From contig CAMLGR010000149.1 of assembly GCA_946479615.1 (NCBI GenBank), forward strand, positions 1 through 11,439: DNA of 11,439 bases, given 5' to 3'. Numbering within the stretch: the first letter of the stretch is position 1; every line of letters begins with the position of its first letter. The position numbers were made by a program, and so were the translations under genes. This document shows positions 1 to 7,295 of this stretch, one piece after another. Source of the stretch: an uncultured Bacteroidota bacterium. Lineage in GTDB: Bacteria; Bacteroidota; Bacteroidia; Chitinophagales; Chitinophagaceae. The notes under the pieces are model-generated. The model saw nothing but the letters and a program-made list of their open reading frames with translations. It made no database searches and was not told where the DNA came from.

Positions 1-170
1 CTAAGAGGATCTGACGAAACCGGTACTGATGTATAGTTTTCTACCAGGCGTCCCGATGGGACGCACTCCTCATTTTGTTAGTGTTACCGATCAGTTGTCC
101 CTATGGGACAAGAGACGTTGATGATTGTGTTTTACCTGCTATTTTTATTTAATGGCGGGAGGATACTGTC
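1..170. repeat. Array unit 1, hairpins at 48-64 and 95-111
   Basis: First visible unit. Hairpin A at 48-64 is a perfect 7-bp stem with loop GAT, and hairpin B at 95-111 is a perfect 7-bp stem with loop TAT. The right third is T-rich and ends in GGCGGGAGGATACTGTC before the next unit starts. Confidence 0.9.
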
Positions 171-341
171 CTACGAGGGTCTGACGAAACCGGTACTGAT
201 GTATAGCTTTCTACCAGGCGTCCCGATGGGACGCACTCCTCATTTTGTTAGTGTTACTGATCAGTTGTCCCTATGGGACAAAGAGGCGTTGATGATTATG
301 TTTTACCTGCTATTTTTATTTAATGGCGGGAAAATGCTGTC
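171..341. repeat. Array unit 2, hairpins at 218-234 and 265-281
   Basis: Second unit, nearly identical to unit 1. Both hairpins are perfect and have the same loops (GAT and TAT). Differences from unit 1 are scattered substitutions and one inserted base after hairpin B. Confidence 0.9.
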
Positions 342-514
342 CTAAGAGGATCTGACGAAACCGGTACTGATGTATAGTTTTCTACCAGACGTCCCGATGG
401 ACGCATTCCCCATCCTGTTAGTGTTACCGACCAGTTGTCCCTACGGGACAAAGAGGCGGCGTTGATGATTGTGTTTTGCCTGTTATTTTTATTTAATAGC
501 GGGAAGATGCTATC
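342..514. repeat. Array unit 3, the most diverged unit, hairpins at 388-404 and 435-451
   Basis: Hairpin A is damaged here: the left arm reads GACGTCCC and the right arm has lost one G (GATGGACGC), which shortens the paired stem. Hairpin B is intact and has loop TAC instead of TAT. A 3-bp GGC duplication follows hairpin B and accounts for much of the longer 173-bp period. Confidence 0.88.
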
Positions 515-645
515 CTACGAGGATCTGACAAACCGGTACTGATGTATAGTTTTCTACCAGGCGTCCCGATGGGACGCATTCCTCATTTTGTTAGTGTTAC
601 CGATCAGTTGTCCCTATGGGACAAAGAGGTGTTGATGATTGTGTT
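515..645. repeat. Array unit 4, truncated, hairpins at 561-577 and 608-624
   Basis: Both hairpins are perfect (loops GAT and TAT). Similarity to the other units stops at about 645, shortly after the GATGATTGTGTT segment, so the last ~40 bp of the unit are missing. A small inverted repeat, CTATC (646-650) and GATAG (659-663), sits exactly at the break. Confidence 0.88.
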
Positions 646-817
646 CTATCCACAGATTGATAGATTATTCAACCTGTTTTAATCAGAAAAATCACTCTTT
701 TAAACCGTTATTTTCTCTTTTTTTATATTGACTATCTTACTAGTTTAGCCTGGTCATTTTAAATTGATTCTCCCCACCTGACAACCTCTCGCTTTCTATT
801 ACCAAAAAAATTAACCT
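646..817. other. A/T-rich spacer without recognisable gene
   Basis: This stretch joins the tandem array to the transposase leader. It is A/T-rich with several T runs and has no open frame with a credible start. I see no complete -33/-7 promoter pair. Any transcript reading the transposase from here would carry the hairpins at 818 and 874 in its leader. Confidence 0.5.
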
Positions 818-834
818 ATGTCCCGTAGGGACAT
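818..834. repeat. REP-like hairpin upstream of the transposase, first copy
   Basis: ATGTCCC-GTA-GGGACAT is a perfect 7-bp stem with a 3-nt loop. It keeps the GTCCC/GGGAC core of the array hairpins, but its outer pair of bases is AT/AT. A second small stem, ATCGG (838-842) with CCGAT (850-854), lies between this hairpin and the next one, so the leader could fold as three consecutive hairpins. Confidence 0.85.
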
Positions 835-873
835 CAGATCGGTAGCCACCCGATTATTATTATTATAACCCCC

Positions 874-890
874 ACGTCCCGTAGGGACGT
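874..890. repeat. REP-like hairpin upstream of the transposase, second copy
   Basis: ACGTCCC-GTA-GGGACGT is a perfect 7-bp stem ending 16 nt before the transposase ATG. On the opposite strand the loop reads TAC, as in hairpin B of array unit 3. Its place right in front of the gene suits either a recognition site of the encoded enzyme or an RNA hairpin limiting its translation. The sequence cannot decide between these. Confidence 0.85.
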
Positions 891-906
891 TTGGTAAAAC
901 AACCAT

Positions 907-1368
907 ATGGCTAATACATACACACAATTGCATATCCAATTTGTATTTGCGGTAAAATACCGCGCCTCCCTGATCCAAACTGAATGGAAGGACCGCCTTC
1001 ACCAATACATAACAGGCATCGTACAGGGGAATAATCACAAGATGTTACGCATAAACAGTATGCCCGATCATATCCACATTTTCACTGGCATGCGACCCGA
1101 TCAATCCATCTCTTCCCTGGTAAAACTTATAAAAGCGGAAAGCACCAAATGGATCAAGGATCAACAGCTATGCAAATCAGCCTTTTCATGGCAGGGCGGC
1201 TTCGGGGCATTTTCCTATTCTAAAAGCCATGTACCTAATGTGATCAGGTATATCAAAAACCAGGAAGAACACCATAAAAAGGAGACATTCTTATCCGAAT
1301 ATAAACGGTTCCTGGATGTCTTTGGAGTTGAGCATGAGGAGAGGTATCTTTTTAAAGAACCTGAATAA
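907..1368 (+). CDS. REP-associated tyrosine transposase (RAYT), IS200/Y1 family
   Basis: A 153-aa single-domain HUH endonuclease of the Y1_Tnp (IS200/IS605 TnpA) fold, which nicks single-stranded DNA and forms a 5'-phosphotyrosine link. The metal-binding HUH pair is H55 and H57 in MPDHIHIF. The segment WQGGFGAFSYS (about 95-105) and helix VIRYIKNQEEHH (112-123) are typical of the family, and Y115 in RYIKNQ is the probable catalytic tyrosine. The length is usual and no frameshift is seen, so the gene looks intact. The ATG at 907 follows an A-rich leader (TAAAACAACCAT) without a Shine-Dalgarno sequence. No tnpB and no clear insertion-sequence ends are present. Instead, hairpins with a shared core lie upstream, which is the RAYT arrangement rather than a mobile IS200. 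It is transcribed convergently with the kinase gene, 117 bp away; no clear terminator is visible between them. Confidence 0.92.
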   Translation: MANTYTQLHIQFVFAVKYRASLIQTEWKDRLHQYITGIVQGNNHKMLRINSMPDHIHIFTGMRPDQSISSLVKLIKAESTKWIKDQQLCKSAFSWQGGFGAFSYSKSHVPNVIRYIKNQEEHHKKETFLSEYKRFLDVFGVEHEERYLFKEPE

Positions 1369-1485
1369 TAATTTATCAATGGTATTATGGAATGCGGTGG
1401 GTACTTTTATTTGTTACTGTGTACAAAATGCCCGCTATGGAACATCTTATCTCATTACTGAACCTTTGGGCTCCTGTCATCTATC

Positions 1486-4400
1486 TTAAGAAATCACCGG
1501 CAACTCCACATGAAACACGGTTCCTACATTCTTTTCTGTTTCAAACCATATCCTTCCATTGGCCTGCTCCACGATGCCTTTACACATGGCAAGACCCAAA
1601 CCCGTACCCGATGACTTGGTCGTAAAATTCGGAATGAATATCCGTGATTGCATCTCCGGTGCAATCCCTTCCCCGTTATCAAGAATACTGATGCGGATCA
1701 CCGAATCTGTTTTCTCCTCTGCTACCACGATCTTGCATTCACGGCCGCCACAGGCTTCTACCGCATTGGCAAATAGATTGGTGAATAACCGGTTCATCTG
1801 TGTCCTGTCCGCTCTTACCATCACTTTTTCATTCACGGGTATCCATACGAAATCGATACTCGGATTGGTACGGTATAATTCCTGCAGGGAACCCAGTACA
1901 TTGTGCAGATCGAATTCCTCTACATTGATATTGCCGATATTGGCAAACTGCGAAAAGTCAGCCGCGATCTTTGACAGGTGATCGATCTGCTCGATCAATG
2001 TCTGCGCCACCGTACCCGATAACTCTTTTACATTCGGCTGGTTGCTATCAACCGCTTTTTGAAGATACTGGATACTCAGCTTCATCGGTGTCAGCGGGTT
2101 CTTGATCTCATGCGCCACCTGCCGCGCCATTTCGCGCCAGGCCCCTTCCCTTTCAGTCTTGGCCAATGCCGCCGCACTCTCACCCAATTTCGCCACCATC
2201 TTATTATATTCCGTTACCAGGTCACCGATCTCATCATCGCGGCTCCATTGAATTTCTTCATTGAGTGCACCGATATTAACGCCTTTCATTTTCTCACTGA
2301 TTACCGAGAAAGAACGGGTGATCCGGTTGGTAATGAATAAAGCAATTAATCCTGCGATCAATAAGATAAACGCATTCAGGTTGATAATCGTAACAATAAA
2401 ATTCGATATCTCCTGGTTCAACTCCGATTGCGAAGTAAAATAAGGAACACTCAGGTAGGCATATTCTTTTCCCTGCTGATCCCTTACCGGTGCATACACA
2501 CTCAAATAGGGAATATCGGCAATGCTTTCTTCCTGCACATATTCGACCAGGTTAAGACGGCTAAGATGGTAATAAGCCACCGGGTCCATCTTGGTACTGA
2601 TCACCCCCTTGCTATATACTGTCTGAATGGATGAATATTGCAGATCGCCGTTCAAATCATATACGTTGACATCCACCCCATGTATATCCGACACCTCGTT
2701 GACCAGGGTCTGAAAATTATAACTGGAGATGGAATCATACAGGTTGGCATTCCGTTCATCAGGATCGATCCGTTTCTGCATTTCCTTCACCATGATACTA
2801 ATGGTACGGCTCAGTTTATCACTGTTACTCCGGTTGTAACGGCTCTTAAAGAAATTGATCGTGGCAAACCCGATAATGATAAACGAGAATATGCTGATAA
2901 AGATAATAGTGCTGTGTACCTGGTTACGGATATTAAAATGAAAGAACCGCTTGAACCCTTTCCAGTCACTTACAGCCTGCAATAAAAGAGATAAGACCTG
3001 CACAATGAATACCAGGAACAAAAAGGAACAGAAGATGTACGAGAATAAAGTGATCGATTCGATCAGCGTATCACGTTTACGGGCAATGATCACAACGCGT
3101 TTGTTGGTAGCCCGGTACCACATTTCATCATAACCCCCGTTCTTGACCTCATTGAATTCATTCGTCCATTGCATCTGCTTATCTTCGAGCCGGGTAGCAA
3201 ACGGGTATTTCTGCGAAACTTTGATCAATTTATTCTGGCTATAGATGGCATAGGAATAAATGGGTGAATTCTCTGCCGAGTTCTCCCGGTATTGCTTAAA
3301 GAGTTCGGGAAACAATCCTTCTGCCCCGCTGTATTTTTTTGGATCGGAGATCACAAAGAAATAGCCAAGCGTATTCCCCGAGGTATCGCTGATGATCCGC
3401 TTGGTGATATAGGTAAATTTATCAAACCCTGTTTCATAGTAATAAAGATCAGGCGCATCCGCCGGGTATGATTGCATAGTCACCACCGTATTCAATGCAT
3501 CATAGGTCTTGCTATCGGGATTATACAAACCCTTGCCGGTCGAATCATAGAGGTAAAGACGGGTCTCGAATTTATCCGAATACACCGTATAACTGCTGCG
3601 CAGGATACTATCACGGATCAGTTGGTTGGAAGCGCTATCCCTGAAACGATCATAGTTCGTTTCCAGGAAATCATTATCCAAGTATTTTAAAGCGATACTT
3701 AAGAGGCGTTCGCTTGAAGGATCGGCCTGCACCGCCAGTTTCTCTGCATAGAATTTCCGGCGCGACCATTCAGCCTTCCTGTTCTCGGCTAGCATGATCG
3801 CGGCAATAGAAACAGAGAAGACCAATATCCAGAAAAGTATACCGGCAATATTGATCCGTATCCGGTGTAATATTTGTCCCTCCCTGTCCACCAGCCAGGT
3901 ATAGATCAGCAACCAGGCAAGTACCGGTATATAAAACAACACGGTGGGATCGCCCGATTTGAGTGTCAGGAAAACAAGACCCGAAAATGCAATGGCAAAA
4001 TAAACCGGCCATGCATTCTGCATAAAAAGAGGGAAGATGAGCCGGAAAAGTATTTGCGTAAAATAATAATAAGAAAGGGTGAGCGTAGCCAATACGATAA
4101 ATCCGACTACCGTATACCTGTCCAGGCTAAAGAAGTTTGTAACATCAAACGATATTTTTGAATCGGCCACAATACTCCTGATCACGGAAGAAAGAATAAA
4201 CGTGGAATAGATCAGCAGGCACAATGAAATTATACCGGCCGTCCATTTCAGCCATAGCGGCCACCGGACAGCGAGATTGCCGAGGTGATGGATCTTATAC
4301 CAGGCAAACAATACCAGCCAGCAAAAAAAGACCGAGTTCATCAGCAGGTCACCTAAGGAACGCTCGATCATATTGGAACCATACACGGAAGGATCGAATA

Positions 4401-5232
4401 ACTCAAACTGGCGGAGATTGAGCAGGGCCGGGAACATATAGATCAATACCCGCAACCCCAATAGCACAAATCCAAGGAATACCACTCCATGCCATACTTT
4501 TTTCCTTGCCAGTGAATCTGCTACCAGGTGTGTAAATAATAATAGCAGCAGTAACCCTCCGAAGCGCAGCAGAATGGTCAGTTGGTTATTATAGGGAATA
4601 GAAGAACCGGATATTTTTTTATCAAAATAAAAAAGCGGTTTTCCTGATATTGATTTTACCGGGTATGCCGTACTGTCCTCACTGATCAGCACCCGGTTGT
4701 CCGCCGATTTGCTATATACAAACTTTTGCGGCAGGTAATCCGTCTCCAGGAAAAAATCAGATTGCACCGGTATCATCGCATAAGCCACCACTGTATTGGC
4801 CGCTAAATGCAATGATCTTTTCAGCACCACATAACGGCCATTCAGCAAATGCATGAATTCTTCCATATCACCCGCTGAATAGGTTTCGGGCGGCGGAAGG
4901 ATTGCCTGGTTGCTCCAGAAACGCATGGATAAAATGCCATCGTTACTAACGGCGTATAAAAAAAGACCGTATTGCTTCTTTACCGTCTTATTGAATTCTT
5001 CCCGCGATTCTTCGTTCGTGACGAGTTTATTAACAAGTGCCGTATCCGTCAACAGCGAATAAAAACTTTCCTGCTCCTGCTGAACATAACGCTCGGCTTT
5101 TACCACCTCATCGGTAACAATCGAAGAATTACTATATAGTTTATTGAAGATGAAAGAAAGCGTAAACAGCAGGATCGCTACCAGCAACAAGGATAGTTTC
5201 AGGAAAAACCTATTTGGCAAAATTAACTTCAC
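1486..5232 (-). CDS. Large NtrY-like membrane sensor histidine kinase (HAMP-HisKA-HATPase)
   Basis: A 1248-aa sensor kinase that should autophosphorylate on H1041 and pass the phosphate to an unknown response regulator. From the N-terminus I read: helix 7-29; extracytoplasmic region 30-216; about eight helices between 217 and 482; extracytoplasmic region 483-726; helices 727-751 and 773-794; extracytoplasmic region 795-942; helix 943-968. Then come HAMP (about 968-1022, with DEIGDL at 1000-1005), the NtrY-like H-box HEIKNPLTPMKLS at 1041, the N-box with N1156, the G1 box DNGEG at 1185-1189 and the G2 box GTGLGL at 1209-1214. All catalytic boxes are intact. The twelve helices place both ends in the cytoplasm, as required. 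The start is GTG (5232-5230), and its first base is the last base of the mazG TAG stop, so translational coupling is likely. There is no receiver domain and no regulator gene in the window. The ligand is unknown. Confidence 0.93.
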   Translation of the reverse strand: MKLILPNRFFLKLSLLLVAILLFTLSFIFNKLYSNSSIVTDEVVKAERYVQQEQESFYSLLTDTALVNKLVTNEESREEFNKTVKKQYGLFLYAVSNDGILSMRFWSNQAILPPPETYSAGDMEEFMHLLNGRYVVLKRSLHLAANTVVAYAMIPVQSDFFLETDYLPQKFVYSKSADNRVLISEDSTAYPVKSISGKPLFYFDKKISGSSIPYNNQLTILLRFGGLLLLLLFTHLVADSLARKKVWHGVVFLGFVLLGLRVLIYMFPALLNLRQFELFDPSVYGSNMIERSLGDLLMNSVFFCWLVLFAWYKIHHLGNLAVRWPLWLKWTAGIISLCLLIYSTFILSSVIRSIVADSKISFDVTNFFSLDRYTVVGFIVLATLTLSYYYFTQILFRLIFPLFMQNAWPVYFAIAFSGLVFLTLKSGDPTVLFYIPVLAWLLIYTWLVDREGQILHRIRINIAGILFWILVFSVSIAAIMLAENRKAEWSRRKFYAEKLAVQADPSSERLLSIALKYLDNDFLETNYDRFRDSASNQLIRDSILRSSYTVYSDKFETRLYLYDSTGKGLYNPDSKTYDALNTVVTMQSYPADAPDLYYYETGFDKFTYITKRIISDTSGNTLGYFFVISDPKKYSGAEGLFPELFKQYRENSAENSPIYSYAIYSQNKLIKVSQKYPFATRLEDKQMQWTNEFNEVKNGGYDEMWYRATNKRVVIIARKRDTLIESITLFSYIFCSFLFLVFIVQVLSLLLQAVSDWKGFKRFFHFNIRNQVHSTIIFISIFSFIIIGFATINFFKSRYNRSNSDKLSRTISIMVKEMQKRIDPDERNANLYDSISSYNFQTLVNEVSDIHGVDVNVYDLNGDLQYSSIQTVYSKGVISTKMDPVAYYHLSRLNLVEYVQEESIADIPYLSVYAPVRDQQGKEYAYLSVPYFTSQSELNQEISNFIVTIINLNAFILLIAGLIALFITNRITRSFSVISEKMKGVNIGALNEEIQWSRDDEIGDLVTEYNKMVAKLGESAAALAKTEREGAWREMARQVAHEIKNPLTPMKLSIQYLQKAVDSNQPNVKELSGTVAQTLIEQIDHLSKIAADFSQFANIGNINVEEFDLHNVLGSLQELYRTNPSIDFVWIPVNEKVMVRADRTQMNRLFTNLFANAVEACGGRECKIVVAEEKTDSVIRISILDNGEGIAPEMQSRIFIPNFTTKSSGTGLGLAMCKGIVEQANGRIWFETEKNVGTVFHVELPVIS

Positions 5233-6065
5233 TATCCGCGTTGTTTTTTAATGCTGTTCCAGATGGCGTCCATTTCTTCCAGTGTCATATCGGCAAGGGC
5301 TTTTCCCTGCTGAAGGGCTTCCTGTTCCATCTTAGTAAAGCGGTGGATGAATTTCTTATTGGTCCGTTCCAATGCATTTTCGGCATCAACCTGCAAAAAC
5401 CGTGCATAATTGATCATTGAAAACATAAGATCCCCGAATTCTTCCTCCACCTCCAATTGCCGCTGGTTTACGTCTTCTTTGGAAGGATTGGCCCCCGGCT
5501 GCTGACCAAGCGCGGCCAATTGCTGGTTACCCACGGCTTCTTTTAATTCCGCCGTCTCTTCCTCCACCTTTTCCCAAACCTGTTCCTTATTATCCCATTC
5601 AAATCCTACCTGTTTTGCTTTTTCCTGCAACCGCATGGCTTTTACCATTGCAGGCAATGAACGGGGCACTCCACTCAACACCGATGCCTTCCCCTCCTTC
5701 AATTTCAATTTTTCCCAATTGGATTTCACCTCCTCTTCATTATTCACTTTTACGTCGCCATAGATATGCGGATGTCTGCTGATCAGTTTTTCACTGATCC
5801 CATTGATCACATCCGTCAATTCAAATTGCTTTTGCTCGCTGCCTATTTTCGTATAAAAAAGAATATGCAGGAGCAGATCGCCTAGTTCTTCACGAATACC
5901 TTTCCAGTCGCTTTCGGTAATCGCATCCGTCAACTCAAAGGTTTCCTCGATCGTCATCTGGCGCAGGGTATGGATCGTTTGCTTTTTATCCCAGGGACAT
6001 TTTTCACGCAATTCATCCATAATTCCTACCAGCCTCATAAACGCATCGGCCACCGTATTACCCAT
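5232..6065 (-). CDS. mazG: Nucleoside triphosphate pyrophosphohydrolase MazG
   Basis: A 277-aa cytoplasmic all-alpha NTP pyrophosphohydrolase, which hydrolyses (d)NTPs to NMP and pyrophosphate and so cleans the nucleotide pool; in E. coli it also lowers ppGpp. The N-terminal domain has CPWD at 23-26, EETFE (metal ligands E40, E41, E44) and EELGD (E60, D63). The second domain repeats the pattern with EETAE (E169, E170, E173) and EEFGD (E209, D212), followed by the conserved C-terminal RTNKKFIHRF (234-243). Both metal sites look complete. The loop between the two motifs of the second domain (about 178-203, rich in Gln, Ala and Pro) seems some 15 residues longer than in E. coli MazG as I remember it. 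The ATG is 5 nt downstream of the DUF3667 stop, and the TAG stop overlaps the kinase GTG by one base, which indicates one operon. Confidence 0.95.
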   Translation of the reverse strand: MGNTVADAFMRLVGIMDELREKCPWDKKQTIHTLRQMTIEETFELTDAITESDWKGIREELGDLLLHILFYTKIGSEQKQFELTDVINGISEKLISRHPHIYGDVKVNNEEEVKSNWEKLKLKEGKASVLSGVPRSLPAMVKAMRLQEKAKQVGFEWDNKEQVWEKVEEETAELKEAVGNQQLAALGQQPGANPSKEDVNQRQLEVEEEFGDLMFSMINYARFLQVDAENALERTNKKFIHRFTKMEQEALQQGKALADMTLEEMDAIWNSIKKQRG

Positions 6066-6070
6066 ATCAC

Positions 6071-7126
6071 TTAGATTTTAAATAGAGAAAAGAAAACGAA
6101 GAATAAGAATAAAATACCCAGCACGATGGCCCAGAGTATATTCAGCAATAAAAACTTAAAGAATGTCTTGACTGCACCCTGCCCATAAAACTTATAGAGC
6201 GCTGCATATTCATACACAAATATACTGACCCAGGTAAGCCCTACGATCCATCGTAATATTCCAGAATGTAAATGTGTGTTGATCTCCGATACCGCGAAGA
6301 TCACCAGCAGCGCCATAAAGATGAAGATGTAAAAATAGATGCTGAACAACGCATGACTGACATAGAAGAATTCCTTGCGCCGCATATACAATAACTTCAG
6401 TAAAAGCGCCATCAGGGGCAATGAAATAAACAGGATCTGTGGAATGCTATGGATCAACGTTGATGTGAACGCCTTGACGAACATCTTCCCATTGTGATTA
6501 TACTTTTCATTCAATTCGATCTGTTTGTACACAAGTTTCCTTTCAAACCAGTTATGCTTTTTCACCCCGGCTTTCAGCAACGAATCATATTCTTCCTTCG
6601 AAGTATACTCACCCGGTGTGAACCGGATCTGGCCCTTCATACCATTGGTATCGAGATAGGTTCTGAAACCTTCCCTGGTCATGGGAACACCCGGTTTGCC
6701 GTCTTCCTTATTCAGCTTCGCCGTAAAATTGGCAAAATGAGCAGAATCCATGGCTTCGATCTGTTCCGGCGTTTTGCCATTGATATCATACCTGATCAGG
6801 TCCGTATCCCGGTGAAAAAAAGTAAAGAATAAGAGAAAAAAGAAGGCCGATGTAAAAATGTACATCCTGACCGGGTTCAGGTAAGTGGCCCTGCGACCCA
6901 GCACGTATTCCCTGGGCAAAAACCCCGGTTTGGTGACCAGGTATCTGATCGAATGAAAAAACTTCCCATCGAAATGGGTGATATCATAAAAAAAATGCTT
7001 GACGAGGTCCCAGAAACTTTCCTTGGGTTCGATGTTTTCCTGTCCGCAATTATGACAATACTTCCCCTGCACAATTGTCCCGCAGTTGAGACAATTCTTC
7101 TCCTTTCGTTCGGGGTGGTGAGACAT
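6071..7126 (-). CDS. DUF3667 family zinc-ribbon membrane protein
   Basis: A predicted inner-membrane protein of unknown function from a family common in Bacteroidota. Starting at the ATG at 7126 it has 351 residues; an in-frame ATG at 7153 would add MYLFLEKNY. I prefer 7126 because MSHHPERKEKNCLNCG begins like other family members and is preceded by an A/T-rich stretch, but the longer form cannot be excluded. In the shorter numbering, two CxxC knuckles (C12, C15, C24, C27) form a likely zinc ribbon. A conserved-looking segment follows, with HFDGKF and KPGFLPREYVLGRRATYLNPVRMY (about 52-89). The first hydrophobic helix lies at about 88-104 and four more after 224. The region between, about 105-220, is hydrophilic. 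It is the first gene of the apparent operon with mazG and the kinase. No clear -7 box was found in front of it. Confidence 0.8.
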   Translation of the reverse strand: MSHHPERKEKNCLNCGTIVQGKYCHNCGQENIEPKESFWDLVKHFFYDITHFDGKFFHSIRYLVTKPGFLPREYVLGRRATYLNPVRMYIFTSAFFFLLFFTFFHRDTDLIRYDINGKTPEQIEAMDSAHFANFTAKLNKEDGKPGVPMTREGFRTYLDTNGMKGQIRFTPGEYTSKEEYDSLLKAGVKKHNWFERKLVYKQIELNEKYNHNGKMFVKAFTSTLIHSIPQILFISLPLMALLLKLLYMRRKEFFYVSHALFSIYFYIFIFMALLVIFAVSEINTHLHSGILRWIVGLTWVSIFVYEYAALYKFYGQGAVKTFFKFLLLNILWAIVLGILFLFFVFFSLFKI

Positions 7127-7262
7127 ATAATTTTTTTCTAAAAATAAGTACAAAACACAAGCAAAAGCCGGATTTTACGTTTCAATGGCCGGTCTTCCCG
7201 GTTCCTGTTATCAGGCTGCCAATATGCAGTTACCAGGATGAAGACTACGACCGAAATTCCAT

Positions 7263-7270
7263 TACTTTTG
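7263..7270 (+). promoter_or_regulatory. Candidate Bacteroidota -7 promoter element
   Basis: TACTTTTG is an exact match to the TAnnTTTG -7 consensus of the Bacteroidota primary sigma factor. It lies 25 nt before the ATG at 7296, which would give a leader of about 20 nt. No good -33 TTTG was found at the right distance, so the call rests on the -7 box and the intergenic position. It would drive the YD-repeat-like gene away from the divergent DUF3667-mazG-kinase cluster. Confidence 0.45.
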
Positions 7271-7295
7271 CACCCTAATCAATATCAGCGCCAGC

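Larger units (their letters stand above)
1..645. repeat. Tandem array of about 170-bp units, each with two REP-like hairpins
   Basis: Four consecutive units begin at 1, 171, 342 and 515, giving periods of 170, 171 and 173 bp. The fourth loses similarity near 645, so it is about 131 bp long. Units 1 and 2 differ at only about ten positions. Every unit carries hairpin A (GCGTCCC-GAT-GGGACGC in three of four units) and hairpin B (TTGTCCC-TAT-GGGACAA, loop TAC in unit 3), with centres 47 bp apart. Nothing marks a left boundary, so the array may continue upstream of the window. Apparent reading frames inside it merely follow the repeat period and are not genes. The hairpin core matches the two hairpins in front of the transposase at 907, so the array is most likely an amplified REP/BIME-like element. 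Its function is unknown. Confidence 0.93.

Noticed and set aside
11..36. CTGACGAAAC followed by CTGATG in each array unit, recalling hammerhead ribozyme core boxes
   Set aside because: CTGACGA and CGAAAC overlap, leaving no room for stem II, and only five bases separate GAAAC from CTGATG, so no hammerhead fold can form in either order.
103..345. An 80-codon open frame across array units 1 and 2 whose translation repeats MIxxFYLLFLFNGG
   Set aside because: The frame arises from the repeat, ends at a repeat variant, has no credible leader and covers the hairpins; the other units do not keep it open.
1..645. CRISPR array
   Set aside because: The repeated unit is about 170 bp and nearly identical throughout, with no short repeat separated by unique spacers.
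1428..1445. Possible decayed REP-like hairpin downstream of the transposase (ATG CCCGCTATGG AACAT)
   Set aside because: It resembles the ATGTCCC..GGGACAT hairpin only with several mismatches and gaps and does not pair well, so chance cannot be excluded.
1392..1625. Plus-strand open frame over the kinase 3' end
   Set aside because: It overlaps the conserved kinase C-terminus antisense, has no recognisable motif and no leader signal.
7074..7097. AATTGTC and GACAATT 7-bp inverted repeat
   Set aside because: It lies inside the zinc-ribbon coding sequence of the DUF3667 gene, where Cys codons explain the similarity, and it lacks the GGGAC arm of the REP-like family.
7127..7262. Promoter for the DUF3667-mazG-kinase cluster on the minus strand
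   Set aside because: I looked for CAAAnnTA (the minus-strand form of the -7 box) and found none; a TACTTATT stretch near 7143-7150 has no -33 partner at suitable spacing.
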